Positions 56,201 through 64,000 of a stretch of DNA of 64,000 bases are shown piece after piece. Made by a program: the position numbers and the translations under genes. The stretch comes from Acidimicrobiales bacterium (GTDB lineage: Bacteria; Actinomycetota; Acidimicrobiia; Acidimicrobiales; Aldehydirespiratoraceae). The notes under the pieces are model-generated. The model did not search any database. It worked only from the letters and a program-made list of their open reading frames with translations, and was not told where the DNA came from. The DNA is taken from the NCBI GenBank assembly GCA_040219515.1, contig JAVJSI010000008.1, positions 1 to 64,000 on the forward strand. Reading direction: 5' to 3'. How positions within the stretch are numbered: position 1 is the stretch's first letter; each line of letters starts with the position of its first letter.

Positions 56201-56402
56201 CCTCGCGGAGGAACTTGGGCGCCCACACGTGGGCTCCCATGTCGCCACCCGTGGGCGTGGAGTCGACGAACCAGGCCCACGGCGACATCGTCCACACGAG
56301 GAAGACCGTGGTGAGGGCCACGATCCCGAAGGTGATCACCGCACGCCGATCGCGTCGGCGCCGGGTGGGAATGGGCGGCGGCACCGCCGCGGACGTGGTC
56401 AT
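53229..56402 (-). CDS. Large polytopic membrane protein, putative GT-C-type glycosyltransferase
   Basis: A 1057-residue protein. About a dozen hydrophobic segments run through residues 20-530, with further helices near 880 and 950-1030. The first extracytoplasmic loop carries FVDSTPTGGDMGAHVW, an acidic motif like that of GT-C enzymes and 6-pyruvoyl-tetrahydropterin-synthase-related membrane proteins. LRLTGWSPDWYAGFPAF-type residues follow it. Residues 540-870 form an extracytoplasmic domain with YGLAWAGNIGSREINLGPGWMRY. It is coupled by GTGA to the GtrA-GT2 fusion, which may make its lipid-linked donor. The exact family is uncertain. Confidence 0.7.
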   Translation of the reverse strand: MTTSAAVPPPIPTRRRRDRRAVITFGIVALTTVFLVWTMSPWAWFVDSTPTGGDMGAHVWAPKFLREELLPNFRLTGWSPDWYAGFPAFTFYMIVPSLAIAMVNVGIDFSLGPLHVDPNFYAFVGVVLAAAEVCRRRRVDPGARLAIVGGVAAASIVMSWRYDGRLLDPGSILPWSPVDPFTYNDASIDLAVAGLLLPAAVGSVAHHLARDHGRWRGVITAAAVIACVLVVPIPYGVAMKMVAISGIVTLPLAAYAAGRLGGLAFPGPALLSLMTLPFLFDRSFNIYGGNVMSTMAGEFAFSMGLSIAVLYIGFATRGMATGRNRVLAGGLLALAGLTHLFAAFFGLVVTVSLFLLRPGKREVSWLMVAGPIAGLLSAFWVLPFYWNTKYLNDMGWGKEREYVKALWSRSGNFGGQGFLDNDPVLQVFIVLAVIGAVVCGVRRVRLGMALSLTAAIFAIIFLLLPEGRLWNVRILPFYYLSIYLMAGIAIAEVSRLAADFLRSADDIRRRRPTAMAGVPAVLTALVVITMLAFPLRSFPTGSLYVDDGQTEYGLAWAGNIGSREINLGPGWMRYNFEGYEARPTVDEYRGLIATMDEVGREYGCGQSLWEYDGDRLGGYGTPMAPMLLPHWTDGCIGSMEGLYFEASATTPYHFLLQSELSTGPSRAMRDMPYSELDVAKGVAGLRAMGVRYYMAATESAVVQARAVDDLTEIATSGPWVIFLVEGQSVVEGLDHLPVVVDGVDAGGEEWLIPTVAWWESGKDTPLVAADGPGSWPQSSLDALDDAEYDAALEADDRVLEMRRLATISDEWLPRVDSEVAQVTDLVVDTASISFDVDRIGLPVLVRASYFPNWDVAGADGPYRVAPNLMVVIPTDTRVELTYGRSGVELFAMGLTVIGLVLALLSRRVPRWKGDSALWDLTGEHETMPDRIAVLDAARAGELDRAELARMADEVATAERTGRLALLAGSAMLAWSALLFVVSLVAFDGLTPGGDKLGPSLVVFGPGVVGVVVLLFAALPVLSRTTLTRSTVLGPARMMVEFAADRLEDPTPEDVDGG

Positions 56403-56475
56403 GGCGCCACCATGGTGCCAGCTACGAGGTGGCTTTCGGTGACAGGGGCACGACCGGAAACGGTGTGCCGTCGGG

Positions 56476-56721
56476 TCAGTGGTGGTGGCGGGCCCGCGGG
56501 GTCTCCGGCTCGCCGAGATCGTGGATGACCCCGTCGAGGGTGGTCATCCGACCGTCGACCTGCCACCAGCGCCGGTCGCACTTGGCGCAACTGCACAGCG
56601 TGCGTTCGCCGGCGCCCACGTTGATCGTGATCTGCACGAGCGGTGCCCTGCACCCCGGGCACGCACTCTCTGCGGCAACCCGGTCTGCGCTGTCCCTGTT
56701 CGCGCTGTCCCTGTTCGACAT
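56476..56721 (-). CDS. Small zinc-ribbon protein
   Basis: An 81-residue protein read from ATG 56721 behind GGGGAAAG; a longer frame exists but is less convincing. An N-terminal repeat NRDSANRDSA is followed by a zinc ribbon with two CxxC pairs (CPGCRAPL and CSCAKC), then RRWWQVDGRMTTLDGVIHDLGEPE. The pattern suggests a structural zinc site for binding protein or nucleic acid. It ends in a His-rich ARHHH. No known family is recognised. It lies between the 1057-residue membrane protein gene and the CPBP gene, all on one strand. Confidence 0.65.
   Translation of the reverse strand: MSNRDSANRDSADRVAAESACPGCRAPLVQITINVGAGERTLCSCAKCDRRWWQVDGRMTTLDGVIHDLGEPETPRARHHH
56687..56716. repeat. Perfect 15-base tandem duplication in the zinc-ribbon gene
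   Basis: GCGCTGTCCCTGTTC occurs twice back to back (56687-56701, 56702-56716), encoding NRDSA twice near the N-terminus. Perfect identity points to a recent slippage event that keeps the frame. Confidence 0.8.
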
Positions 56722-56837
56722 GTGCGTCTTTCCCCACGTGGTCCGTCGACACTCCTTCGGCGCAGAGAGTGGGGGTTTGAGGGGTCGCCGCATGAATTCT
56801 CACGATGCGTGGTCGTCTCCGACACTGACGGTCAACT

Positions 56838-57641
56838 TCACGACGATCCGAGCTCCCGGAGCACCGTGACGACCGCGGTGGCGTTGAACCCGACGTGGAT
56901 CCAGATCGCCGTCCCGAGTCGTCCTGTCCGGTACATCCCGAGGGCGGCAACCACGCCGATCGTGAACAGGCCCGGGAACTGGAGCAGCTGGAGATGCGAG
57001 GCGCCGAAGACCGCGGCCGATACGACGACGGCGACCGGCACGCCGAACCGGGAGGCGTGCTCCATGTGGAGGATTCCCCGGAACAGCAGGCCGCGAAAGA
57101 CGATCTCCTCGGCCAGCGGGGCGCCGATCACGACCATCAGCACGAGGGCGACGATCGCCACCGGCGAGTCGGCCAGGGCGATCAGGTTCCGGGCCGGCTC
57201 CTCGAGATCCTGCTGGTCGATCGAGTCGGCGAAGGGCAGATAGAGCAGCGGGACCAGCACGACCTGGGTGGCCACTCCGGCGATGAGTCCACCGGCCACG
57301 TCGACCGGCCGCATGCCCCAACCGAGATCGCGACGCCAGTCGAGTCCGCGGTACCGGGTTGCCAGCCACGGGACGCCGATGAAACCAGCCCAGAGGGGAA
57401 GGTTCACGGCGAGGAGCACCAACATCGGGATGCGGTTGTGGTCGAGCGGCAATCCTTGACCAGCCTGTCCGACCACCCGGCCGAGGTCGCTCCCGAGCGA
57501 GGCGGCGACGTCGAAGTCCCAACCGCCGGCGACGATGACGCCGCCGCCGATGAGTTGGCCGAGGATGAAGCCGGTGCCCAGGGCGACGATCGCGAGGACC
57601 ACGCGCCAACTCGGCGCCGGTCCCGTGGACGGCGGATGCAC
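56838..57641 (-). CDS. CPBP-family (CAAX/Abi) intramembrane metalloprotease
   Basis: A 267-residue membrane protein starting with a GTG at 57641 that shares one base with the preceding TAG. Six to eight hydrophobic segments are seen. The family motifs are complete: APLAEEIVFRGLLFRG (EExxxR), a histidine in FGASHLQLLQF, and WIHVGFNAT (HxxxN) near the C-terminus. Bacterial CPBP proteins cleave membrane or peptide substrates, act in bacteriocin self-immunity, or process export substrates. The substrate here is unknown. It is coupled to the DUF3499 gene. Confidence 0.85.
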   Translation of the reverse strand: MHPPSTGPAPSWRVVLAIVALGTGFILGQLIGGGVIVAGGWDFDVAASLGSDLGRVVGQAGQGLPLDHNRIPMLVLLAVNLPLWAGFIGVPWLATRYRGLDWRRDLGWGMRPVDVAGGLIAGVATQVVLVPLLYLPFADSIDQQDLEEPARNLIALADSPVAIVALVLMVVIGAPLAEEIVFRGLLFRGILHMEHASRFGVPVAVVVSAAVFGASHLQLLQFPGLFTIGVVAALGMYRTGRLGTAIWIHVGFNATAVVTVLRELGSS

Positions 57642-57868
57642 TAGCCGGCGTAGCGCAGCCGGAGCACCGGCGCGACCGAACGACGATCGCGGAGATCCCA
57701 GCCCTTCGGCGGCTGGGTGCGGTCGGCATGCGGGGCGCACAGGTCGTGGTTGGCCGGTGAGTCCTCGGCGTGGAGGTCGTCGAGCCAGACCGTGCGCTGG
57801 CCGTAGACGTAGGAAAGTGTGGTGGCGGCCGGACGGCCACAGCCGGGACGGGCACAGCGACGATTCAC
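57641..57868 (-). CDS. DUF3499 zinc-binding-type protein
   Basis: A 75-residue protein with a GTG start (57868). It has RRCARPGCGRPAATTLSYVYGQRTVWL, then DLCAPHADRTQPPKGWDL. Two cysteines near the N-terminus and a Cys-x-x-His later could bind one zinc ion. DUF3499 is restricted to actinomycetes and lies near manB and DUF5719 genes in many of them; its function is unknown. This synteny is one of the best pointers to the phylum. It is divergent from ftsH. Confidence 0.85.
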   Translation of the reverse strand: MNRRCARPGCGRPAATTLSYVYGQRTVWLDDLHAEDSPANHDLCAPHADRTQPPKGWDLRDRRSVAPVLRLRYAG

Positions 57869-57947
57869 ATCGACAACCTACCTGCCGATCACATGCGAGA
57901 CGGGGACCGCGGACCGTTCACGCCCACCACCCGTCTACCCTCTAACC

Positions 57948-59876
57948 ATGGCGTCCAACCCTCCTCCTCCCCCTCCGCCACCGCCACGTGGCAGCGACAA
58001 GCCCGGCGGGCTGCCACGGCCGGAGAACACCGGCTGGTCGCGTTACGCCGTGTGGATCCTTCTCGGCTCCGTTCTGGCGATTCTGGCCGTCACCGCACTG
58101 CTCCCCGGCGACGATCGGGAGTCGGTCGACTACTCCTTCTTCCTCGAACAAGTCCGCGGCGACGAGGTGACCGAGGCGGTCTACGACAACAACAACGGCG
58201 GCATCGACTTCACGACCGCGACCGGCGAGTTCCACACGGTCGGGCCGATCCCGCTGCCCGACGAGGACAGTGCGCTGATCCGCGACCTCACCACGCTCGA
58301 GTTCAAGACACCGCAGCCCGGCTTCTGGATGTCGATCCTTCCGCTGCTCCTTCCCATCGGCCTCATCATCTTGTTCTTCGTGTGGATGCAGCGCCGCGCC
58401 CAGGGCCAGATGGGCAGCATGATGTCGATCGGGCGGAGCAAGGCGAAGACCTACTCCACCGAACGCCCGGGAACGACGTTCGACGACGTCGCCGGCTACG
58501 AGGGCGTGAAGCGCGAGATCACCGAGGTGGTCGACTTCCTCAAACACCCCGACCGCTTCGCCGAGATCGGCGCCCGCATCCCCAAGGGCGTGCTGCTCGT
58601 CGGTCCCCCGGGTACCGGCAAGACCCTCATCGCCAAGGCCGTGGCCGGCGAGGCCGGCGTGCCCTTCCTGTCGGTCACCGGCTCGGACTTCATGGAGATG
58701 TTCGTGGGCGTCGGCGCCAGCCGCGTCCGCGATCTCTTCGACTCGGCCCGAAAGATGGGCAAGGCCATCATCTTCATCGACGAGATCGATTCGATCGGTC
58801 GCAAGCGCGGGGCCGGCCTCGGCGGCGGCCACGACGAACGCGAGCAGACGCTCAACCAGATGCTGGCCGAGATGGATGGCTTCGAAGCCACCGAGGGCAT
58901 CGTGATGATGGCCGCCACCAACCGCCCCGACATCCTCGACCCGGCCCTGCTGCGTCCCGGCCGTTTCGACCGCCAGGTCATCGTGCCGCTCCCCGAGCTC
59001 GAGGATCGCAAGCAGATCCTCGCCGTGCACCTCAAAGGCAAGCACACGGGTCCCGACGTCGACGTCAACGTCATCGCTCGGGGCACGCCGGGCATGTCGG
59101 GTGCCGATCTGGCCAACCTCGTCAACGAGTCCGCATTGTTCGCGGTCCGCCGGGGTGGCGACACCGTCACCGCCGCCGACTTCGACGCAGCCCGCGACCG
59201 CGTTCTGCTCGGGATCGAGCGCAACTCGATGGTGCGCACCCAGGAAGACCTCGAACGCACCGCCTATCACGAGGCCGGTCACGCGCTCTGCGCCGCCGTC
59301 CAGGAGGGCCACGACCCGGTCCACAAGGTCTCCATCATCGCCACCGGCATGGCCCTCGGTGTCACGATGACCCTGCCGGCCGAAGACCGCCACACCATGG
59401 ACAAGACCGAGGCCCAGGAGCGGATGATCATGGCGATGGGCGGCCGTGTCGCCGAGTCGCTCGTGTTCAACGAGTACTCGTCGGGCGCGGCCAACGACCT
59501 CCAGCAGGCCACCGGTATCGCCCGGCGAATGGTCACCGAGTGGGGCATGAGCGAGACCATCGGCCCGATGTCGCTTTCGGAAGGCGGCCCCGTCTTCCTC
59601 GGCGAGGACATGATGCAGTCGAAGACCCACTCTCCGGCCACCGCCAAGCTCGTCGATGACGAGGTGCGGCTGATTCTCACCGACATGGAATCCCGATGCC
59701 GGGATCTGCTCATCGAGTACCGCAACGGGCTCGACCTCGTCGCCCGGGCCCTGCTCGAGCACGAGACCATCTCGGGCGCCGAGGTGTCGAGGCTCATCGA
59801 CCTCTCCAAGTCGGGCCCGGCCGCCATCGACGCCGAGGCCACTGCGGTCGAGGCCGTCAGCCACGACGACGCCTGA
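57948..59876 (+). CDS. ftsH: FtsH, membrane-bound ATP-dependent zinc protease
   Basis: A 642-residue AAA protease. The ATG at 57948 gives a proline-rich N-terminus (nine prolines in a row) and then a first helix near residues 33-53. A short periplasmic domain ([20 protein letters not shown]) and a second helix near residues 130-148 follow. Walker A is GPPGTGKT (219-226), Walker B IIFIDEID (about 273-280), and the SRH is [20 protein letters not shown]. The zinc motif is HEAGH (441-445). It degrades misfolded membrane proteins and short-lived regulators. Its stop is two bases before a thioredoxin-like gene. Confidence 0.96.
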   Translation: MASNPPPPPPPPPRGSDKPGGLPRPENTGWSRYAVWILLGSVLAILAVTALLPGDDRESVDYSFFLEQVRGDEVTEAVYDNNNGGIDFTTATGEFHTVGPIPLPDEDSALIRDLTTLEFKTPQPGFWMSILPLLLPIGLIILFFVWMQRRAQGQMGSMMSIGRSKAKTYSTERPGTTFDDVAGYEGVKREITEVVDFLKHPDRFAEIGARIPKGVLLVGPPGTGKTLIAKAVAGEAGVPFLSVTGSDFMEMFVGVGASRVRDLFDSARKMGKAIIFIDEIDSIGRKRGAGLGGGHDEREQTLNQMLAEMDGFEATEGIVMMAATNRPDILDPALLRPGRFDRQVIVPLPELEDRKQILAVHLKGKHTGPDVDVNVIARGTPGMSGADLANLVNESALFAVRRGGDTVTAADFDAARDRVLLGIERNSMVRTQEDLERTAYHEAGHALCAAVQEGHDPVHKVSIIATGMALGVTMTLPAEDRHTMDKTEAQERMIMAMGGRVAESLVFNEYSSGAANDLQQATGIARRMVTEWGMSETIGPMSLSEGGPVFLGEDMMQSKTHSPATAKLVDDEVRLILTDMESRCRDLLIEYRNGLDLVARALLEHETISGAEVSRLIDLSKSGPAAIDAEATAVEAVSHDDA

Positions 59877-59878
59877 TC

Positions 59879-60325
59879 GTGGACCGGGTTCTCCTGGTAC
59901 TCGGCGGGATCGTCATCGCCGGTGCCGTCGCCGCCCTGCTCGGTCGCCGCACCGCGCCCCCCGCGGCGAACACCCACCACATCCCCCGCCAGCTCGATCG
60001 CCGCGACTTCCCGCGGGCCGAGGCACCATGGCTGGTCGCCGTATTCACCTCGGCGACGTGTGCGACCTGCGCCGGGGTGTGGGACCGGGCTCGTCACCTC
60101 GAGAGCGACCAGGTCGCGGTGGTCGAACTCGAGCTCGGCGCCGCGGCCGCGCTCCACGAGCGTTACAAGATCGATGCCGTGCCCACGCTGGTCATCACCG
60201 ATGCGACCGGCGAGGTCAGGCGAGCGTTCCTCGGGCCGACGACCGCCACCGATCTCTGGGCCGCCGTCGCCGAAGTGCGGGATCCGGGATCCGTGCCGCC
60301 CGACTGCCACACCGGCGAGCTCTGA
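59879..60325 (+). CDS. Membrane-anchored thioredoxin-fold protein
   Basis: A 148-residue protein. The GTG at 59879 lies two bases after the ftsH stop and gives VDRVLLVLGGIVIAGAVAALL, one membrane helix. The thioredoxin-like domain follows, with AVFTSATCATCAGVWDRA (CATC active site), LHERYKIDAVPTLVITDATGEV with the cis-Pro region, and FLGPTTATDLWAAVAEV. The CATC motif lacks the usual Trp before the first Cys, and the linker is short. It is probably a redox or scavenging thiol protein at the membrane. The tight link to ftsH suggests co-translation. The substrate is unknown. Confidence 0.8.
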   Translation: MDRVLLVLGGIVIAGAVAALLGRRTAPPAANTHHIPRQLDRRDFPRAEAPWLVAVFTSATCATCAGVWDRARHLESDQVAVVELELGAAAALHERYKIDAVPTLVITDATGEVRRAFLGPTTATDLWAAVAEVRDPGSVPPDCHTGEL

Positions 60326-60329
60326 CCGT

Positions 60330-61739
60330 CTAGCCCAGCGGCACGGCCTCGGCCCCGCTGATCACCGCCGAGGTCTGCACGTGCACCGAGACATCGACGA
60401 TCTCGCGTCCCACGACCACGGGCTCGGTGGCCTCGACCACGGCGATCGGACGTTCACCCTCGATGTCGGCCGAGGCGATCACGGCCCGGCGCTGCGGCCC
60501 GAGCTCGACGTCGGCCACCTTCACGAGCTGTCCGTCGACCATGCTGAACACCGCCGCGTTCGCGATGCTCGTGGGTGACGGGTTGTAGAGCACGATGCCA
60601 CCCTCGTCGGCTTCGAGCGGTGCCACCCAGCGCGTCGCCGCCGCGTCGGCGCCGACCGTGGCGGAGTAGTTGGTGATCCGTTCATCGGCGAGGGTGCTCT
60701 CGCTCATCACGGCCACGGGCAGACCCGAGAGCGATCGGGCCAGGATCGACAGCGTCTGGAGGTCACCGAGCCGGGCCTCGTCGGCCAGCCGTACCTGCAC
60801 CGACCGGCCCGGGCGAATCGTGAGCAGGACCGGGTCGAACACCACATCGCCGTCGGCGACGATCTCGAGATCGACCTCGGCCGACTCGGTGAGCGACGGG
60901 TTCACGACCGTGATGACGTCGTCTCGGGTCTCGCGATGGACAAAGGGAAGGAACCAGACCGGTGCGGCGTCGGCGCTCGCCGGGGTGACCGCGAGCGCAC
61001 TGCGACCCTCGCCGGTGACCACCTGGAGACGCGACACCGCCACCCGACCGGCGACGACATCGATCACCGCGCTGACCCGCCCCGCCACCGGCACCGCCTC
61101 GTTGACGTCGATCGCCACCACCCGACGGGCGGGCACCACCACTCCGGTGAGCGAGTCGACACCCGTGTCGGAGTCGAACGCGATGTCGAGCACGGCATCG
61201 TCGAGGAACGGGTTGAGCACGAGCAAAGTCATCTGCTCGCTGAACTCGGTCTCGCGAGTGGCGCCCGACGCGACCACCCAGCTGGTCGACGTGCGGGAGT
61301 GACACGGCGCACGGTCGATCCCCGAGGGGTTGCCGACATAGGTCTGCTCGACGACCAGGTCGCCCCGTTCCACCTCGACGACCGCGCCCATCCATTCCGA
61401 GTCGGGCACGAGCTCGGACAAGAGTACGACGGTGCGCCCGCCGGGATCCACCGTCTCCTGGGTCTCCCGCGCGTCGGTGCCGGTACCGCTGCGCACACCC
61501 GAGACGATGGCCGAGGCCGGGACGTCACCCACGTTCACCAGCTCGATGTTCACACCGGCGGCGCCCTCGTCGTTCGACCCGCCGGGACAGAACCAGACGC
61601 CGTTGTCGACCACTTCCGGCACGGCGGTGGTGGCCACCGCGGCCACGCCCGGAACCGGACGGTCGCCCAGGTCCACGAGAAGCCCGGCGACCAACGCCGC
61701 AACCACGGTGCCGACCACGAGGAGCCGCGCCAACTTCAT
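60330..61739 (-). CDS. DUF5719-family secreted protein
   Basis: A 469-residue protein with a good GGAGG site before an ATG at 61739 that overlaps the upstream gene's stop (ATGA). It starts with a membrane helix (LARLLVVGTVVAALVAGLLV). The rest is beta-rich and extracytoplasmic, with repeated domains. These include NGVWFCPGGSNDEGAAGVNIELVNV, LVLNPFLDDAVLDIAF and ITVVNPSLTESAEVDLEI, repeats of one fold. Two cysteines lie at about residues 51 and 147. DUF5719 genes sit beside large GT2 membrane proteins in actinomycetes; the function is unknown. It is coupled to that neighbour here. Confidence 0.82.
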   Translation of the reverse strand: MKLARLLVVGTVVAALVAGLLVDLGDRPVPGVAAVATTAVPEVVDNGVWFCPGGSNDEGAAGVNIELVNVGDVPASAIVSGVRSGTGTDARETQETVDPGGRTVVLLSELVPDSEWMGAVVEVERGDLVVEQTYVGNPSGIDRAPCHSRTSTSWVVASGATRETEFSEQMTLLVLNPFLDDAVLDIAFDSDTGVDSLTGVVVPARRVVAIDVNEAVPVAGRVSAVIDVVAGRVAVSRLQVVTGEGRSALAVTPASADAAPVWFLPFVHRETRDDVITVVNPSLTESAEVDLEIVADGDVVFDPVLLTIRPGRSVQVRLADEARLGDLQTLSILARSLSGLPVAVMSESTLADERITNYSATVGADAAATRWVAPLEADEGGIVLYNPSPTSIANAAVFSMVDGQLVKVADVELGPQRRAVIASADIEGERPIAVVEATEPVVVGREIVDVSVHVQTSAVISGAEAVPLG

Positions 61740-64000
61740 CGCAGACCTCCGATCCGTCGCCGCGTCCACAGGCCGAAGACGACCACGAACGCGAACACCT
61801 GGAGCAGCATCGCGCCCTGTCGCCAGATCGGTGTGGCGTAGGCGAGCGTCGCTTCCCCGGCCCGGTCGGGCAGGAAGGCCGTCGCCCAACCGAGGCTGCG
61901 CCGACGACCCGTGCGCTCACCGTCGACCTCGAGCTTCCATCCGGTGTCCTGGGTCTGGGCGAGGTAGATCTCGACGCCTTCGGGAACCGCGCCCTGCAGG
62001 TCGGTGCTGCGGCCGCTGAGCACTCCGACGGTGCCGGTGAGCGGCGAGGACGCGAGATCGCCGATCCGATCCCGGCCATCGTCGAAGCCTTCGCTGGCCG
62101 CGGCGCGGACGCTGGTCCATTCGGTGTTGACGTAGAGCGCCATCGCGGTGTTGACCCCCTCGACCCTCAGGAGGTCGAGTTGGCGGGCGAACGACGAGGA
62201 GACGACCGGGTCCACCGGGGTGCCGTCGACACTGAACGGCGCCGGCGTGAGGCGGTCGAGCACCACGATGTAGCGCACCCCCAGCCCGCCGAGCGTGCGA
62301 CCGAGGCGCATCGTGTCGCCGGCGAACGCGGCGGAGAGCGTCTGCTCGACCAGCGCCGCCGCACCGTCGTCGGCCGGTACGCCGAGATCGCTCACGATGG
62401 GAAGGCCGTCGAAGCTCATGGACCAGGCGAGGGTGTCGGTGAGCGCGCGTCCACCGCTGGGGACGTTCTCGGGGGCGGCGATCCACAGCACGCGATAGCT
62501 CCCGTCGACCGCAGGGTCGGCGAAGGGCAGCGTGCCGGTGAAGTCACCTCGAGGCAGGTCCCAACGACCCGACTCGGCCAGCGCCAGGGTGGGCAACGCT
62601 GCGCCGAAGGCGCCCGCGATCGCCAGCGGCAGCAGGGCCTGGCGCCACCCGAACCGCGCCCGTCGGACGTCGTGCTCGGCCACCGCCACCGCGGCCCCGG
62701 CCGTGAGCGCCACGGCGGCGGCCGCCGGGGCGAGGAGCAGCGCGGGTTCGGGAAGGCCGAAGGGCACTGCGCCCCAGGACGCGGCCCAGACCAGGGCCCA
62801 CGACATCAGCGCCACCATCCAGCCCCGCGCCGCAAGGGCGAAGCGCCACGAACGTCCGACCAGGACCGCGAGGGCCAGGGGTGCCAACAGAAGGAACGAG
62901 AACAGGGCCGCGCCCGACGCGCCGAGGCCGAAGCCGAGGGTGTCGACGAGGGCCAGGTCGGTGGCACTGCCCGTGCGGCCGCCCGTGAGCGCAGCCCACG
63001 AGAACCCGACCGCGATCTGGTCGAGAACCTGGGGCAGGCAGAGGACCGCCGCGACCACGGCAGCCCACACGGCGACGCCCAGCATCCGGACCAGACCGGT
63101 GACATGGCCCGTGAGCAGCCCGGCGGCGACGAGGCCGGCGGCGATCGGCACCACGAGCACGACCGCCGCCGGCTCGAACAGGGCGGCGAGGCCCAGGGCG
63201 ACACCCAGCCCCGCGCCGGCGGCGGGCACCGACCGCCACGGACCAGCGGTCGAGCGGTAGGGAGTGGTGGCCTCGCCATGGAGCAGCGCAGTGAGCACCC
63301 ACGGGGCCACCGCGTAGCCGTAGAGGCCACCGAGAGAGGCAGTCTCGATGGCGACCCAGGGAAGCGGAACGACGGCGTAGGCGACCAGCGCACCGGTCTG
63401 CGCTCGTCGGGACCCGGTGACCACCAGCATCCGCCAGGCGCCATAGAGCCCGACGAAGACGGGGAGCAGCACCCACGCGAGCCGGATCAGACCGTCGGAT
63501 GCGCCGGGAAGCCACGACAGTGCGCCGAGAAGGGCAAGCCCGCTGCGCGGTGTGCCCGGTGCGCCCAGGTCCCGATGGCGCCAACCGCTCCACCACTCGC
63601 CGACGAGATCGCCGGGTGACGCCCCGAACGACAGGAAATCGCCGGCGGCGGGGATGCCGCCGGTGATCAGGCTGCGGCTGCCGAAGACCACGAACAGCGC
63701 GACCAAGGCGGCGCTCAACGCCGCGATACGGGCCGTGCCGGTCCGCATGAGGGCGCGGAGCTGTTGGTCGTCGGTCCGGCGACCGATCTGTCCGCGCACG
63801 AAGGCGTTGATGCGCACGCTGCCGGTCTCCTGCAGCGCGCGGACGTCGCTGTGGCGGGCCCGGACCAACGGGCGGAGCTGGCGGCGCCGAGCCCGGACCT
63901 CACCGAGTCGGCGGAAGTTCCATGTCCACGCACCGACCATGTCGCGCACATGGGAGATCCGGCCGGCGAACAGCGCCAGGACCGCCTCGCCGAAGGTGAG
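61736..64000 (-). CDS. GT2-type large membrane glycosyltransferase, C-terminal part (5' end beyond window)
   Basis: At least 754 residues. The frame is open to base 64000, so the start and probably the GT2 catalytic domain lie outside; the GTG at 63949 is an internal codon, not a credible start. The visible part begins with LTFGEAVLALFAGRISHVRD and WTWNFRRLGEVRARRRQL, the linker that follows a GT2 domain in this family. A membrane domain of some ten helices (about 150-470 of the visible part) and an extracytoplasmic C-terminal domain ending in a helix near MLLQVFAFVVVFGLWTRRR complete it. It is paired by ATGA with the DUF5719 gene. It probably acts in cell-envelope polysaccharide assembly. 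Confidence 0.8.
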   Translation of the reverse strand, partial: LTFGEAVLALFAGRISHVRDMVGAWTWNFRRLGEVRARRRQLRPLVRARHSDVRALQETGSVRINAFVRGQIGRRTDDQQLRALMRTGTARIAALSAALVALFVVFGSRSLITGGIPAAGDFLSFGASPGDLVGEWWSGWRHRDLGAPGTPRSGLALLGALSWLPGASDGLIRLAWVLLPVFVGLYGAWRMLVVTGSRRAQTGALVAYAVVPLPWVAIETASLGGLYGYAVAPWVLTALLHGEATTPYRSTAGPWRSVPAAGAGLGVALGLAALFEPAAVVLVVPIAAGLVAAGLLTGHVTGLVRMLGVAVWAAVVAAVLCLPQVLDQIAVGFSWAALTGGRTGSATDLALVDTLGFGLGASGAALFSFLLLAPLALAVLVGRSWRFALAARGWMVALMSWALVWAASWGAVPFGLPEPALLLAPAAAAVALTAGAAVAVAEHDVRRARFGWRQALLPLAIAGAFGAALPTLALAESGRWDLPRGDFTGTLPFADPAVDGSYRVLWIAAPENVPSGGRALTDTLAWSMSFDGLPIVSDLGVPADDGAAALVEQTLSAAFAGDTMRLGRTLGGLGVRYIVVLDRLTPAPFSVDGTPVDPVVSSSFARQLDLLRVEGVNTAMALYVNTEWTSVRAAASEGFDDGRDRIGDLASSPLTGTVGVLSGRSTDLQGAVPEGVEIYLAQTQDTGWKLEVDGERTGRRRSLGWATAFLPDRAGEATLAYATPIWRQGAMLLQVFAFVVVFGLWTRRRIGGLR

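Noticed and set aside
63947-63949. GTG as the start of the last membrane glycosyltransferase gene
   Set aside because: The frame stays open to base 64000 with family-like sequence (LTFGEAVLALFAGRISHV), so the gene continues outside the window.

Overview
The window is high-GC, densely coded bacterial DNA with many GTG starts and 4-base stop/start overlaps. An actinomycete is indicated by two F420-type luciferase-like oxidoreductases, a mycothiol-dependent-isomerase-like DinB protein, a DUF3499 zinc protein, the JAMM-protease/CysM cysteine-synthesis pair, and the DUF5719/GT2, manB-Trm112-SIS-manA-ahcY block. Class Acidimicrobiia (Ilumatobacter-like) is my best guess, from gene content and style only. 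No prophage, complete insertion sequence, CRISPR array, rRNA or tRNA was seen. No gene-free stretch exceeds 300 bases.

Layout. 1-2 kb: tail of an HNH endonuclease, a TetR regulator, a DinB-fold enzyme and a small AlpA/BldC-like HTH protein. 2.0-8.7 kb: a nine-gene Tad (Flp-type) pilus locus of tightly overlapping plus-strand genes: CpaB-like SAF protein, TadZ, TadA/CpaF ATPase, TadB, TadC, a pilin-like peptide and three TadE/TadG-like pseudopilins. 8.7-14.1 kb: cysM, a fatty-acyl-CoA synthetase, a Mec-type JAMM protease, a periplasmic-binding lipoprotein and smpB. 14.1-15.9 kb: a cytochrome P450 and the tmRNA gene ssrA, with a proteolysis tag ending in LALAA. 15.9-26.3 kb: GT-C glycosyltransferase, Tat-exported amidohydrolase, DoxX, acyl-CoA dehydrogenase, serine hydrolase, two NAD(P)-dependent dehydrogenase/epimerase proteins, and a class III nucleotide cyclase joined to a second amidohydrolase.

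26.3-48.1 kb is read leftward without a break. It contains ahcY; a coupled luciferase-like oxidoreductase/crotonase/SDR/epimerase set; a ComF-type phosphoribosyltransferase; a 2310-residue fibronectin-III surface protein; hpf; an orphan NarL-type regulator; secA; prfB; ftsE; ftsX; a second F420-type oxidoreductase; and an APH-fold kinase. 48.3-57.9 kb, also leftward, is a sugar-nucleotide and envelope block: a DUF3499 protein, a CPBP protease, a zinc-ribbon peptide, a 1057-residue membrane protein, a GtrA-GT2 fusion, manB, a Trm112-like protein, a degenerate SIS protein and manA. 57.9-60.3 kb carries ftsH and a thioredoxin-fold membrane protein on the plus strand. The window ends in a DUF5719 protein and a large GT2-type membrane glycosyltransferase that runs off the right edge.

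How they work together. Three themes dominate. The first is cell-surface construction: Tad pilus, FnIII protein, mannose activation and polyprenol-type glycosyltransferases. The second is protein export and quality control: SecA, FtsEX, FtsH, tmRNA/SmpB, HPF and RF2. The third is acyl-CoA and F420-style catabolism. The most unusual non-coding features are REP-like palindromes at 31.06 and 46.6 kb, a hairpin over the ribosome-binding site of the FnIII gene, and paired palindromes in the DoxX/acyl-CoA-dehydrogenase divergent promoter.
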